DNA of 64,000 nucleotides from Kitasatospora terrestris. GTDB taxonomy: Bacteria; Actinomycetota; Actinomycetes; Streptomycetales; Streptomycetaceae. The notes beneath the pieces were generated by a model that was given only the letters and a program-made list of their open reading frames with translations, ran no database searches and was not told the origin of the DNA. A program made the position numbers and the translations under genes. The stretch covers positions 8,494,001 through 8,558,000 of the forward strand of contig NZ_BAABIS010000001.1 of the NCBI RefSeq assembly GCF_039542905.1, given 5' to 3'. Positions 53,401 through 60,271 of the stretch are shown piece by piece. Numbering within the stretch: the first letter of the stretch is position 1; each line of letters starts with the position of its first letter.

Positions 53401-54943
53401 CCTCGACGCCACCACCCTCATCGAGACCCGACGTCCCACCGACCCCTTCGGCCAATCCCGCGGCACGCAGCCCACCACCTGGGCCGGAACCCACGGCTAC
53501 GTTGGCGGCACCAAGGACGACACCACCGGACTCACCAGCCTCGGTGCCCGCCAATATCAACCCACCACCGGGCGCTTCATCAACCCCGACTTCATTCTCG
53601 ACCCGGCCGACCCCCAGCAATGGAACGGCTACGCCTACAGCAACAACAACCCGGTCAACCTCAGTGACCCCAGCGGACTCCGCCCCGAGGGGACTTGCGG
53701 TGGATTTGGACAGTGTCAAACCCCGGAGGGGCAGCTCGTTCAAGAAATCTGGGCGCCGACAGATCATGGCGGCTGGAGCGTAACAATATCTAAGACTCAA
53801 AAAGCAATCCTTGGTAACGGGGTGAAGATTTCACCCACCAGCATGTTCAAGAAGCTTTCAGAAAAGACCAACGACTACGTTAGGGACTATCAGAAGAAGA
53901 ACCACTACGTGTTCGGGGAGGACCCGACCGAGGATCGCCATCAGTGGGCGGCATCTGCCCTTAACGCCTGCCAGAAGATGCCCGAGTGTAAGAATTCCCC
54001 CACTTTTCAAGAGCTCTGGGAGGAACTCAGCAATTGGGAATGGGAGAATCTTCCCGTATTTGAGGGCGGCGACGTTGCATTTCTCACCTCGGTCGTCGGA
54101 AAGGGGCTAGCTAAGCTCAAAAAGATCGATCCGCGACCGGGAAGGGAGTCGAAGGGGTGTCCTAATAGTTTTCCGCCAGGAACGTACGTGCTTCTCGCCG
54201 ATGGAAGTGCGAAGCCGATAGAGGATATTGGCGAAGGTGATGTCGTTCTCGCGGCTGATCCTGAGAATCACAGATCTGGTACTGGACGAGTCGCAGCTGT
54301 CATCTATACCCCCGACGACACCGAATTCACCACACTCAGCGTCATCAACGCTGAAACTCTGGCAATAGGTACCATCACTTCAACAACTCACCACCCTTAC
54401 TGGAATGAGGCCAAGCGCCGCTGGACCGACGCAGGCGACCTGAAAGTCGGCGATCGAGTAAAAACGACGACTGGCGCGGCAATGGTCGTTGCGGTTAGCT
54501 CCCAGATCGTCCGCGCTCAACCCGCATATAATCTTGCAATTGCAAATATTCATACATATTATGTGCTGGCGGGCGAGACTCCGATCCTCGTGCACAATTC
54601 CGGCTGCTTCGAGCTAACGGACATCGGAGGTGGCAATTTGCAGACTCCCGCCGGCTTGATTTACGGGCCAATGAATGGCGGAGAGAAGCATCGCATATTC
54701 CATCTTGGCGCCCACACGGCAGAGCCTGTGAAGAATAAGAGCAATCACAGCATTTTTTCTGGAAATGCGAGCCCGCTAGAGCTTGTGGATGAGGCGTGGA
54801 CGCGAAGGGGTGCTGCCGAACCTGGGGATCCTGGCGCGTATGTTGTTAATATGGGGCGAGTGGTCGGAAGTGATGGTCAAATGTCGATCAGGATCATTGT
54901 AAAGCCAGGCACAACTGAAGTCATCACCGCCTACCCATACTAA
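47402..54943 (+). CDS. Giant secreted Rhs polymorphic toxin with ricin-type lectin, Hint and C-terminal toxin
   Basis: 2,513 residues from GTG 47402, signal peptide to residue about 42 (LSVVTAVGLLASLVAPVSVA). N-terminal SpvB/TcaC-like region (PQVALGYDSSSVDGKTSATN), then many YD repeats (YGYDIRGRKTTSTDPDTGTS, YVYDADGNQLIRRNPGKN). Residues about 1800-1930 are a ricin-type beta-trefoil (GKCLYMQGSLSTDG, GKCLTPMGTTDGSAVQLQPC) set between YD repeats. The Rhs core closes at LTSLGARQYQPTTGRFINPD and NPVNLSDPSGL near 2090. Residues 2250-2400 are a Hint domain (GTYVLLADGSAKPIEDIGEG, TSTTHHPYWNEAKRRWTDAG, YYVLAGETPILVHNSG). The last 113 residues (EKHRIFHLGAHTAEPV ... VITAYPY) are the toxin, perhaps of the EndoU/barnase-like RNase type. 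G+C drops sharply from about 53700. Confidence 0.88.
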   Translation: MSPLNRVNRKRLTQSSAIRRLSVVTAVGLLASLVAPVSVAVAAGPDYSRKWTPSNTALPRTKSVNGKDVQPVAVTKPAHEVPPTWQPPKSPRKAPQGHAEVRLGKAPAAAASRAAGQAPSTGSATEVSGLPVTLAPLAGSSAGEQSVGVDFVDPKTVGAAGVPGPVLKLTRGEAKSPPGPVRVSLDVSKLAESYGAGWAARARIVALPECALTTPQVAGCLQQTPVESHLDATTGRLSADVTLPGDGVSGQTRIQSVQAGTAAQPMVLAAVAGTTSGAGTYSATPLNISQAWAAGSSSGSFTYAYPIQAPSSLGGAAPQVALGYDSSSVDGKTSATNSQASWIGDGWDYSSGFVERTYQPCSKDGIAGSGDQCWAGANLTLSLAGHSGELVPDDASCQAGAAATMEQSACTWRLKGDDGSKVQFLTGASNGTWNGSYIKVTDTSGTVYYFGLAHLPDAAGNPSTKGPDSGSAWTVPVYSPNSGDPCYDSAKGKASWCQTAWRWNLDYVVDPHGNLITYTYTPEANFYARGAGQNSGTGVNSSYTRGGVLTSIGYGQLLSDQITANGAYNPAAKIVFTSDERCVTSVAACAPANRTTANAANWPDVPMDQQCASTGTCTNYGPSFWTSKWLSSITTQVRNNGTYQDVDSYALTHRFVNVVNTTESTQVPWLGSVQRTGKDTQASATAITLPPVSFTEMLLANRVDGTNLVPSRPAYNRPRIQLITTETGSTIGVDYYPADCSRTNNVMPATADTDTRSCYNVKWHQPNEQPGADPVDDWFQRYPVKTVTVNPGTPGAVPMTTAYTYGAAAWHRNDSPLTDTKDRTWDQFRGYASVTSTAGSGTDGPKSQKSTYYHQGMYGDVTTAGTRTSTVGGPKSGQVTDYDWLSGQVVEDDTFTQASGTLTAYTLNTSSNPVTTATHSRGSLPALIARYGATSTVSTSKSLKADGSWMAASTTTTTDSAHANRTLTLLSTADGVPDVCARFSYASGPDPQVAALVSEQLSVTGSNACTATPGTQNTASWKRVYYDGQNLGGLAAKAEVTSTTSIDSFNGATAVFTTDAKLTYDGYGRVLTITDPKTVDSAHLSGATVTTAYSARQAGELPNSLSVTSPAPAGASDEGTGRTTVTALDTARALPKSVTDPNGRVTTVGYDALGRTTGVWLPGRATTLSPNTAYSYAVPGIVAGKAVPPTTTTTSLVGVGTGDTYTSVSSTQIMDGLGRTMQTQSPPAVTSYHGRIISDTVYDSQGRTVRVNNPWYNDTAAPGTTLYQTTTAEVPNQTHTVYDGLGRPVTTEFVAYGVVQTATTAAYPGVDRTDLTPPTGATPTSTVTDSRGRTAQLWQYKTATATGIATDADVTTYTYTAAGLPATRKDAAGNTWTYGYDIRGRKTTSTDPDTGTSTTAYDTAGRVSSTTDARGRTITSTYDLLGRPTATYDGTAVDSSKQLTARTYDTILKGLPSTSTRYVGGAAGNAYTSAVLTYDTAYHPTKSTITIPGTEVAPASPPPAPFTYTYQAAFDPVTGLLTADNRSTVGDIAGETVSYGYDGWGLLGHYGSASTTYDLANDYDAYGRSSRTTVNPWGTQIVVTNTFDESTGRQLAQYVDKQTAATGAVQQTTYAYDPSGRITAIRSIPDNTPSATDLQCFSYDYLNRLTTAWTDTGALVMQPQPKVGGLGACANTTPTSGAVAPAKTTAGGSVPYWQDYTYDLTGNRKTLTQHDVAGDTTKDATTTQAFTSTGTVNNGNGYGGPHGLISGTTVVNGSTSNYRTYTYDAAGNTATQYSYATGYDNFTWNSEGKLDTDRPSVQIQGVGGKCLYMQGSLSTDGTPAEITSCSTSGAQKFATTGGRLKIMGKCLTPMGTTDGSAVQLQPCTGAANQTWTPRADGTILNAGTNLCLAVPGDVTTSGTDTVVNTCGTTVPAGQKWTVPDNATTYVYDADGNQLIRRNPGKNTITLGGGDELTYDTVAKTTKGTRYYQMPGGLTLVRQGTTSTWQVSDHHGTAGLALDATTLIETRRPTDPFGQSRGTQPTTWAGTHGYVGGTKDDTTGLTSLGARQYQPTTGRFINPDFILDPADPQQWNGYAYSNNNPVNLSDPSGLRPEGTCGGFGQCQTPEGQLVQEIWAPTDHGGWSVTISKTQKAILGNGVKISPTSMFKKLSEKTNDYVRDYQKKNHYVFGEDPTEDRHQWAASALNACQKMPECKNSPTFQELWEELSNWEWENLPVFEGGDVAFLTSVVGKGLAKLKKIDPRPGRESKGCPNSFPPGTYVLLADGSAKPIEDIGEGDVVLAADPENHRSGTGRVAAVIYTPDDTEFTTLSVINAETLAIGTITSTTHHPYWNEAKRRWTDAGDLKVGDRVKTTTGAAMVVAVSSQIVRAQPAYNLAIANIHTYYVLAGETPILVHNSGCFELTDIGGGNLQTPAGLIYGPMNGGEKHRIFHLGAHTAEPVKNKSNHSIFSGNASPLELVDEAWTRRGAAEPGDPGAYVVNMGRVVGSDGQMSIRIIVKPGTTEVITAYPY

Positions 54944-54963
54944 AATATTGATTGGAGCTTCAA

Positions 54964-55176
54964 GTGGTTGAATGCCCTAGGTGCGGTCAGGGAGTTATTG
55001 AGAGGGTTAAAGTGACCCGGTTCTCTCTGTCGATTGCAAAGTGCTCGGAATGTGACGCGATCTGGCCAGCTGAAGGAACTATCCAGCGGTCTAATTTCGT
55101 TCAGTTCCAGACCTTCTTGGACCTGCTGGGAGAAGCTGAATCAGATACACTTTACGAGTATCTCGGGCAGCTCTAG
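54964..55176 (+). CDS. Small zinc-ribbon protein, candidate immunity gene
   Basis: 70 residues from GTG 54964, with GGAG six bases upstream (TTG 54952 is an in-frame alternative). VVECPRCGQGVIERVKVTRF and LSIAKCSECDAIWPAEGTIQ give two CxxC pairs of a zinc ribbon; SNFVQFQTFLDLLGEAESDT is a C-terminal helix. It begins 20 bases after the Rhs toxin and shares its lower G+C. Position and size suggest immunity to that toxin, but no family supports it. Confidence 0.55.
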   Translation: MVECPRCGQGVIERVKVTRFSLSIAKCSECDAIWPAEGTIQRSNFVQFQTFLDLLGEAESDTLYEYLGQL

Positions 55177-55180
55177 CGCA

Positions 55181-55224
55181 ATATGATGGCGGCCCACCAC
55201 TTTAGTGGTGGGCCGCCATCATAT
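55181..55224. terminator. 20-bp hairpin terminator of the Rhs unit
   Basis: ATATGATGGCGGCCCACCAC, loop TTTA, GTGGTGGGCCGCCATCATAT. A perfect stem starting 5 bases after the candidate immunity gene. Confidence 0.9.
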
Positions 55225-55399
55225 TAGCCTGGAACGGGTAATTTTCCGGCGGAGTGTGAAGGATCTGATGGGTCGCGCGCGTTGATACTCCAGTGAGAGT
55301 TCTTCGTTTTCCCTTGTCAGCGGCCCGGTGGCGGTGAGTGTAGCCGGGCCGCGCCGGGGGTGGAGGGGTGTTCGCGGGGATGTCGCGCGAACGAGTGGC

Positions 55400-55800
55400 C
55401 GCGGCGCATGTAGTGGCAGCGCCGCGGACAGACCCTCAGTGTGAGCGACGATCTGACGGATGTGTGGGACGGGAACTGACCGAACTCTTCCTGCGGATCG
55501 GGGCTCGCTTCACGCGGGTGGAGCCGCGGAGGCGGATGCGGGACTACGTGTGCGGACTGTTGGGTCCGGTGGGGCGAAAGAACAGCTGGCAGCAGTTCGC
55601 CGGGCACCCGGCCCCGCATCGGCTGCAGCACCTGCTCGCCCGCGCCTACTGGAGCGCGGATGAGGTCCGCGATGACCTGCAGGCCTACATCGGTGAGCAA
55701 CTCGGCACCCCTGACGGTGTCCTGATCCTCGACGACACGAGCTTCGTGAAGAAGGGCACCGTCTCGGCCGGCGTGCAGCGCCAGTACTCGGGCACTGCTG
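55400..55800 (+). pseudogene. IS701-type transposase N-terminal fragment
   Basis: Reading GRELTELFLRIGARFTRVEP, RRRMRDYVCGLLGPVGRKNS, WQQFAGHPAPHRLQHLLARA, YWSADEVRDDLQAYIGEQLG and GVLILDDTSFVKKGTVSAGV with QRQYSGTAG. This is the first third of an IS701/DDE_5-type transposase with its first catalytic Asp in ILDDTSF. The reading breaks at about 55800 where other debris begins. The start context near 55440 seems shifted (VSDDLTDVWDGN then stop in another frame). The 55225-55400 stretch has no supported gene. Confidence 0.75.
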
Positions 55801-55821
55801 GGGCTTGTATCTGAATAACTG

Positions 55822-56217
55822 TCAGGTTGGATCTCCCTTGCCGGCGGACTCGGGCAGAAGGGTTTGGAGCTGTTGGAGGGTTCGGGCGGGCGGTCCGGGC
55901 AAAGGCGTGACGTCGATGCAGTGCAGGTCCAGGAGCCGGTGGCCGTCCTGGAACTGGTTGGAGAGGTTGGTGCGGGTGACGCCCAGCAGCTGGGCCATGA
56001 GAGTGCTGGTGATCGCCCTGCGGCGGCGTAACAGGGCTGCCAGGAGGCGGTGGTAGTGGTCGATGCTGCTGGTCTGCGGGTGGAGGTAGCTGCGGGGACG
56101 GTGGAAGCGCCGCTGGAAGGCGGCCTCGGCGAGGGCGTCCCAGTACGGCTCGGAGACTGCCACCAGGCGTTCTAAGTCGGCCGGCGGCATGCCGGTCAGG
56201 GCCGGATTGCTGAGCAT
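55822..56217 (-). pseudogene. Transposase-like C-terminal fragment, family uncertain
   Basis: Minus reading MLSNPALTGMPPADLERLVA, SEPYWDALAEAAFQRRFHRP, HPQTSSIDHYHRLLAALLRR, AITSTLMAQLLGVTRTNLSN, QFQDGHRLLDLHCIDVTPLP. The segment LMAQLLGVTRTNLSNQF looks like a helix-turn-helix of a streptomycete transposase or transposon-encoded protein. It lies between an IS701 fragment and an IS5-type element and has no partner on either side; family not settled. 56218-56357 holds no gene. Confidence 0.45.
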
Positions 56218-56357
56218 CTCGGTCAGGCCGGGGTCGATCCGGCGGGCGGCCGGCGTGGCCTGTAGAGGTCGGGGTGGAACTACCGCTGCCCGGAAACGGA
56301 CCTACCTGGCCTCGTGGAACATCGGCTGATGGTCGCCAGCGACAGTTCTGGATGAGT

Positions 56358-57242
56358 GAGCATTTTCAGCGTTGCCTCTCCAGGGTGAGGACCGCCCTGG
56401 CGGCTGACGTGAGCCAGTTGGGGCTGCAGCGGGCGTGTCGGAAGATGCGCCAATGCTTGAGGGTGGCGACGCCGCGCTCGACCGGACAGCGGAGCCTGGC
56501 ATGGGCCTTGTTCAGGGACCTCTCCTTCGCGGTCAGCTCGCGTTTGGGCCGGCGGCGAACCGGAACGGCGACGCCTGGGCCGGCTCCGGTATAGGCCAGA
56601 TCCGCGAGCGCCGGGATCCGCAGCCGGGCGCAGGTCTCGACGATCCGGTGGTGCCGGGCCGCGGTCAGGTCGTGGATTCGGCCCGGCAGCGGTCGTGAGA
56701 TCCACGCGAGCTTGCCAACGGGATTGGTGATGACCTGCAGGTTCACGCCGTGGCGGCGGTGCTTGCCGCTGTAATCGGCACGGCCGTCGCCGACCCGGTC
56801 GCACTCGGCCAGGGTGCCGTCGACCAGTACGTATGCCCCGTCCGTCTCGCGAAGGGCCCGGGTCAGCCCCGGCGCCTTGCGGGCGAGATGCCCGGTCACC
56901 GCACGAACGTAGGCGTGGGCCGTACCCACGCTGATCCCGAACCCGGCCGCGATCTGCGCGAGCGTGTCGTGCTTGCGCAGGTACACCAGCGCGACGATCG
57001 CGCGTTGCGACGGCCGGAGCTTGCAGCGCCGGTCACCCTCACGGGTGACAATCAGCATGGTGACCCACTCCACCAGCGCGTGCGGCAGGTCAAGTGATGC
57101 AGGATAGACAACCAACGAGGCTCTCCGGCCACCGAGTTGAGACGTCAGACATCTCACTCAACCGCCGGAGAGCCTCGCTCGTTTCGCTGCCCGCTGACGT
57201 CACCCAGCCGTCACCCGATCGGTGCCCGCGCTGAAAACGCTC
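56358..57242 (-). mobile_element. IS5-type element, type C copy 2
   Basis: 885 bp with the same ends as the 39143 copy, in the opposite orientation. Flanks are AGT on the left and ACT on the right, not a direct repeat. Confidence 0.9.
56366..57157 (-). CDS. IS5-family transposase (type C), second copy
   Basis: 263 residues, the same protein sequence as the 39228-40019 copy, with all catalytic blocks (VDGTLAECDRVGDGRADYSG, PALADLAYTGAG, PVERGVATLKHWRIFRHARC). Complete and probably functional. Confidence 0.93.
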   Translation of the reverse strand: MRCLTSQLGGRRASLVVYPASLDLPHALVEWVTMLIVTREGDRRCKLRPSQRAIVALVYLRKHDTLAQIAAGFGISVGTAHAYVRAVTGHLARKAPGLTRALRETDGAYVLVDGTLAECDRVGDGRADYSGKHRRHGVNLQVITNPVGKLAWISRPLPGRIHDLTAARHHRIVETCARLRIPALADLAYTGAGPGVAVPVRRRPKRELTAKERSLNKAHARLRCPVERGVATLKHWRIFRHARCSPNWLTSAARAVLTLERQR

Positions 57243-57245
57243 ACT

Positions 57246-57335
57246 GCCAGCGGCGAGCCTCTGCTCTGCCCGGCCGCCGACGCAGCCCTTGCCCTGCTGC
57301 GCCGCGCGCTCGGGGAACACCTCACCCGTTGGTAG
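57246..57335 (+). pseudogene. 3' end of a gene cut by the IS
   Basis: SGEPLLCPAADAALALLRRA then LGEHLTRW and TAG right after the IS end. It reads as a natural C-terminal helix of a lost gene. The rest of the 57243-57565 gap has no supported gene. Confidence 0.35.
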
Positions 57336-57565
57336 GCCGGACCCACCGCCGCGACCGCGCGCTGGCCCGCGCGATGGACAGCTCCAGCAGCGCGGCGCGC
57401 CTATGGACAGACTCTGCAGAGTCCGCTGCACGTCACCGCGATGGTGCGGTCGACGCGCGCGTTCCGCACCTACGCCAATTCGAGTGCAATCCGATCAACT
57501 CCCCTCGGCGGCAATCCTCTTGTGGGAACCTGTCCGCACCTTGAATTCCCACCTTGGGGGGCGTA

Positions 57566-57973
57566 GTGAATCGAGCACTGGGGTCGGTGGATGTCGGCCT
57601 GGTCTTCAGTGATCCGGACGGCGTGGAGGCAACCGAACGCGAGATGGAGTCGCTGCTCGAAGAGCTCCATCAGCTTCCACTGCTGCACTTGGAACACGCT
57701 CCGGCACCGCTGGCTCCCCACGGCACTCGGGCTGCTGACACCACCCTCTACAGCTCCCTCATCTTGAGCCTGGCGGGAGCGCCTGCCGTCCGATCGCTGA
57801 TCCTGCTGGTCCAGGACTGGCTGGCCCGCCGCACCTCGGGCAAGGTCACGCTCCGGATCGGTGACAACGAACTGATCCTGGAGTCAGGATCACCCGCCGA
57901 GCGCCGACGGAACGTCGAAGCCTTCCTCGCGCACCTCGCTTCCACCAGCGGCGCGGAGGCATCCGATGGCTAG
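57566..57973 (+). CDS. EACC1-like effector-associated component
   Basis: 135 residues from GTG 57566, with GGGGGG upstream. VNRALGSVDVGLVFSDPDGV, REMESLLEELHQLPLLHLEH, SLAGAPAVRSLILLVQDWLA and RRTSGKVTLRIGDNELILES follow the layout of EACC1 (effector-associated constant component 1): an acidic N-terminal strand, a central small-residue helix, and a beta-hairpin ending in a helix (ERRRNVEAFLAHLAS). These proteins accompany caspases and other effectors in actinobacterial conflict systems. The stop overlaps the caspase start by 8 bases, so the pair is coupled. Confidence 0.75.
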   Translation: MNRALGSVDVGLVFSDPDGVEATEREMESLLEELHQLPLLHLEHAPAPLAPHGTRAADTTLYSSLILSLAGAPAVRSLILLVQDWLARRTSGKVTLRIGDNELILESGSPAERRRNVEAFLAHLASTSGAEASDG

Positions 57974-58826
57974 GCGGGCCCTGGTGCTGGCCACCGAGAC
58001 ATACGACGACCCCAAATTCGACCCCCTTCCTCGTGCAGCAGCCGACGCCGCACAACTCCAGGGCGTTCTCAGCGACTCTGCGATCGGCGAGTTCGAGGTG
58101 AACGTCCTGTTCAACGGCTCGGCACGAAGCTGGATGAAGTCGATCGAGCATTTCTTCAAATCCGCTACCAGCGAAGACACCCTGCTGTTGCACCTGTCCT
58201 GCCATGGACACAAGGACCTCCGTAACCGGCTGCACTTCGTCACCAAGGACAGCGAGTTCGACTCGCTCGCTGCCACTTCGGTCAGCGCCGACTTTGTTGC
58301 CGACTGGATAGATCAGAGCCGTAGCCGGCGCATTATCCTATTGCTCGACTGCTGCTACAGCGGAGCTTTCAACAGAGGAATGCGTGCCCGCGGCGACAAG
58401 CAGGAGAAAATCGAGCTCACGGAGACCTTCGAAGGCAGTGGCCGGGTCGTCATCACCTCCTCCACCTCACTTCAGTACAGCTACGAATCCGCACCCGGAG
58501 ACAACCTCGCCAGCAGAGCCAGGGGCGAAGCCTCGGTATTCACTTCCGCAGTCGTACACGGTCTGCGAACTGGAGAGGCCGACCTCGACGAGGACGGCAT
58601 CGTCAGCGTCGACGAACTGTACAGCTTCATCAGCAGCTGGGTTTCCAAGCGGATACCAGCCAGACACCAACGTGGAGCGTCACTTCAGCCGAGGGAAAGC
58701 GCTTCGCGCTGGCCCGCAACCCGAATGCCGCCAGAATGGCAGAACTGGCCGAAAAAGCACTTGACCAGGCGATCAACGGCGGCGGCGAGGTGTCCAGTCC
58801 CACGGAACGGCAGGCACTCGCCATAG
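57966..58826 (+). CDS. Caspase-like protease, frameshifted before its membrane part
   Basis: 286 residues as read. ARRALVLATETYDDPKFDPL starts a caspase fold; LLLHLSCHGHKDLRNRLHFV near 80 carries the catalytic His (HG) and RIILLLDCCYSGAFNRGMRA near 125 the catalytic Cys (DCCYSG). GRVVITSSTSLQYSYESAPG and FTSAVVHGLRTGEADLDEDG complete the domain, with a possible Ca-binding DLDEDG. After SWVSKRI (about 58655) the frame gives Arg/Pro-rich noise, while the -1 frame gives TSQTPTWSVTSAEGKRFALA, the expected continuation. The native protein probably joined the membrane protein ending at 59551. Confidence 0.85.
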   Translation: MARRALVLATETYDDPKFDPLPRAAADAAQLQGVLSDSAIGEFEVNVLFNGSARSWMKSIEHFFKSATSEDTLLLHLSCHGHKDLRNRLHFVTKDSEFDSLAATSVSADFVADWIDQSRSRRIILLLDCCYSGAFNRGMRARGDKQEKIELTETFEGSGRVVITSSTSLQYSYESAPGDNLASRARGEASVFTSAVVHGLRTGEADLDEDGIVSVDELYSFISSWVSKRIPARHQRGASLQPRESASRWPATRMPPEWQNWPKKHLTRRSTAAARCPVPRNGRHSP

Positions 58827-59551
58827 CCGCCCGCCGAATGCGGGAGTCAGAAGCCGAGGCAGCCGAGCTGAGGGCCGCGAGCGAGAGGGACCGAGAAATA
58901 GCGGCCCGCAGCAACAGTTCTCGGGCCCGAACCTTCCGAGAACTGCTGCGGGTCCTGACCCTCCTGTTCGGGGTCGTCGGAGGGGCGATCGGATTGTGGA
59001 CGGCATCGTTCTGGGTTCCCGGCTTCACCCTGCCCAACAATGGCGGTAAATTCCTGGCACTGGCGATCTGCGCCGCAGTCCTCAACGCCACCTCTTTCGC
59101 CGTGATTGTCGGAACGATCAAGGCGTCAGTCTGGGGGGCAGAGAGCATGAAAAGCTTGATCGTGGAGGAGCAAATGCGTTCCTGGGGAAAACCGACCCGC
59201 CGAAATCCCCTCCGCCGCCTCTTGCTCGGCGCCGCCATGGCACTCCCGTTCTTCGCGCTCGCCGCCGAGGTAATCTGGCTGGCACCCGCGAGCCTCCGCC
59301 TCGGAGGATGGATTTCTGGTCTTGCGGCATTCCCCGTCGGTCTCCCCTCCGGCTGGGGCGGCGTGCTAGTCACACTGTTCGAAACCGTCGGAGTAACCAT
59401 CGTTGGAGCCATAGCCCGTGCACGCACACCAAACCATGAGGTCCACGAAGTAAAAGGACCCGGCTACATGCAGCGGGTCGAATACAGGAAGTTCGGTCCT
59501 TTCCGCCTGAGGACAGAGCACCGGCAGGGCCGGGACATTGACTTCTTCTAA
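58662..59551 (+). CDS. Membrane C-terminal part of the caspase protein, other frame
   Basis: About 296 residues when read from the junction; an ATG at 58736 gives 271. RNPNAARMAELAEKALDQAI starts an amphipathic helix and coiled-coil stretch (RRMRESEAEAAELRAASERD). Four membrane helices follow: ELLRVLTLLFGVVGGAIGLW, FLALAICAAVLNATSFAVIV, LLLGAAMALPFFALAAEVIW and VLVTLFETVGVTIVGAIARA. The tail RVEYRKFGPFRLRTEHRQGR is cytoplasmic. With the caspase domain this would be a membrane-anchored death effector. It is split from the caspase frame by a single-base shift. Confidence 0.65.
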
Positions 59552-59770
59552 CCCGACCGCGGCGAATTGGGCGTCGTGCAACGGTGTGCGCTCGACGCCC
59601 ACGCCTCGGGCATTCGTCCTATCGTCGGTGGAGAAGATGGCGCTTGCTGCGATCGGCTCCGCGGCACTGTCGCCGCCCACCAGCTCAGCGTTTACTGACT
59701 TCGGCTCGTCAAGGTGAAGCATCCCGGTTTGCCTGGGTTTGTTGCGGTGGCGGTATCCGACGGTGTGACT

Positions 59771-59945
59771 GGGCGTTTTCGTCCCTGACTTCGGAGCTCA
59801 GGTGCCGCGCCAGGTCGGGGTGGTCTCGCCGCTGAGTCGGCGGGTCATGAGGCCGATCATGGCGATGTAGATCATGGCTCCGGAGCGGCCGGGAGGGCCT
59901 CGTAGCTGCGGGCGACGCGTCGGTGGAGCCAGTCGGCGAAAGGCC
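59771..59945 (-). mobile_element. IS5-type transposase 3' remnant, copy 3
   Basis: Minus reading WLHRRVARSYEALPAAPEP, then after one frame change MIYIAMIGLMTRRLSGETTP and TWRGT. The end repeat GGGCGTTTTCGTCCCTGAC is at 59771. The rest of the 59552-60271 gap holds no supported gene. Confidence 0.7.
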
Positions 59946-60259
59946 CTACCCGACTTGGTGCAGAGAAGATCGAGCGAGCACCACACTCCGGGCGGGGTGG
60001 TCGTCCAGATGGCCAGGCACTAACCCGTCTGTCCGGCCTGGGCGCGCCGGTAACCACCAACACGGTGACCGGGCGGCCCGCGGGTGCGGGTGTGCGCGGT
60101 CCCGGCCCACGATGGCCGACTCTGCCTGATCCGCCGCCTTCGTTCGGCCGGCCTCCAGCACTCACTGCCTGACTGCCTGACCGAGGCCGTCGCCGCGGTC
60201 GAGCAGAACGCATCAGACCGCGCACCGGGAAAACCCGAGCGCCCGTCCGCGCCAGCTTC

Positions 60260-60271
60260 TACAGTCCTGCC
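60260..60271 (+). promoter_or_regulatory. Possible -10 box for a leaderless transcript
   Basis: TACAGT at 60260-60265 lies six bases before ATG 60272, and no ribosome-binding site is present. This spacing is typical of leaderless actinobacterial mRNAs. Confidence 0.45.
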
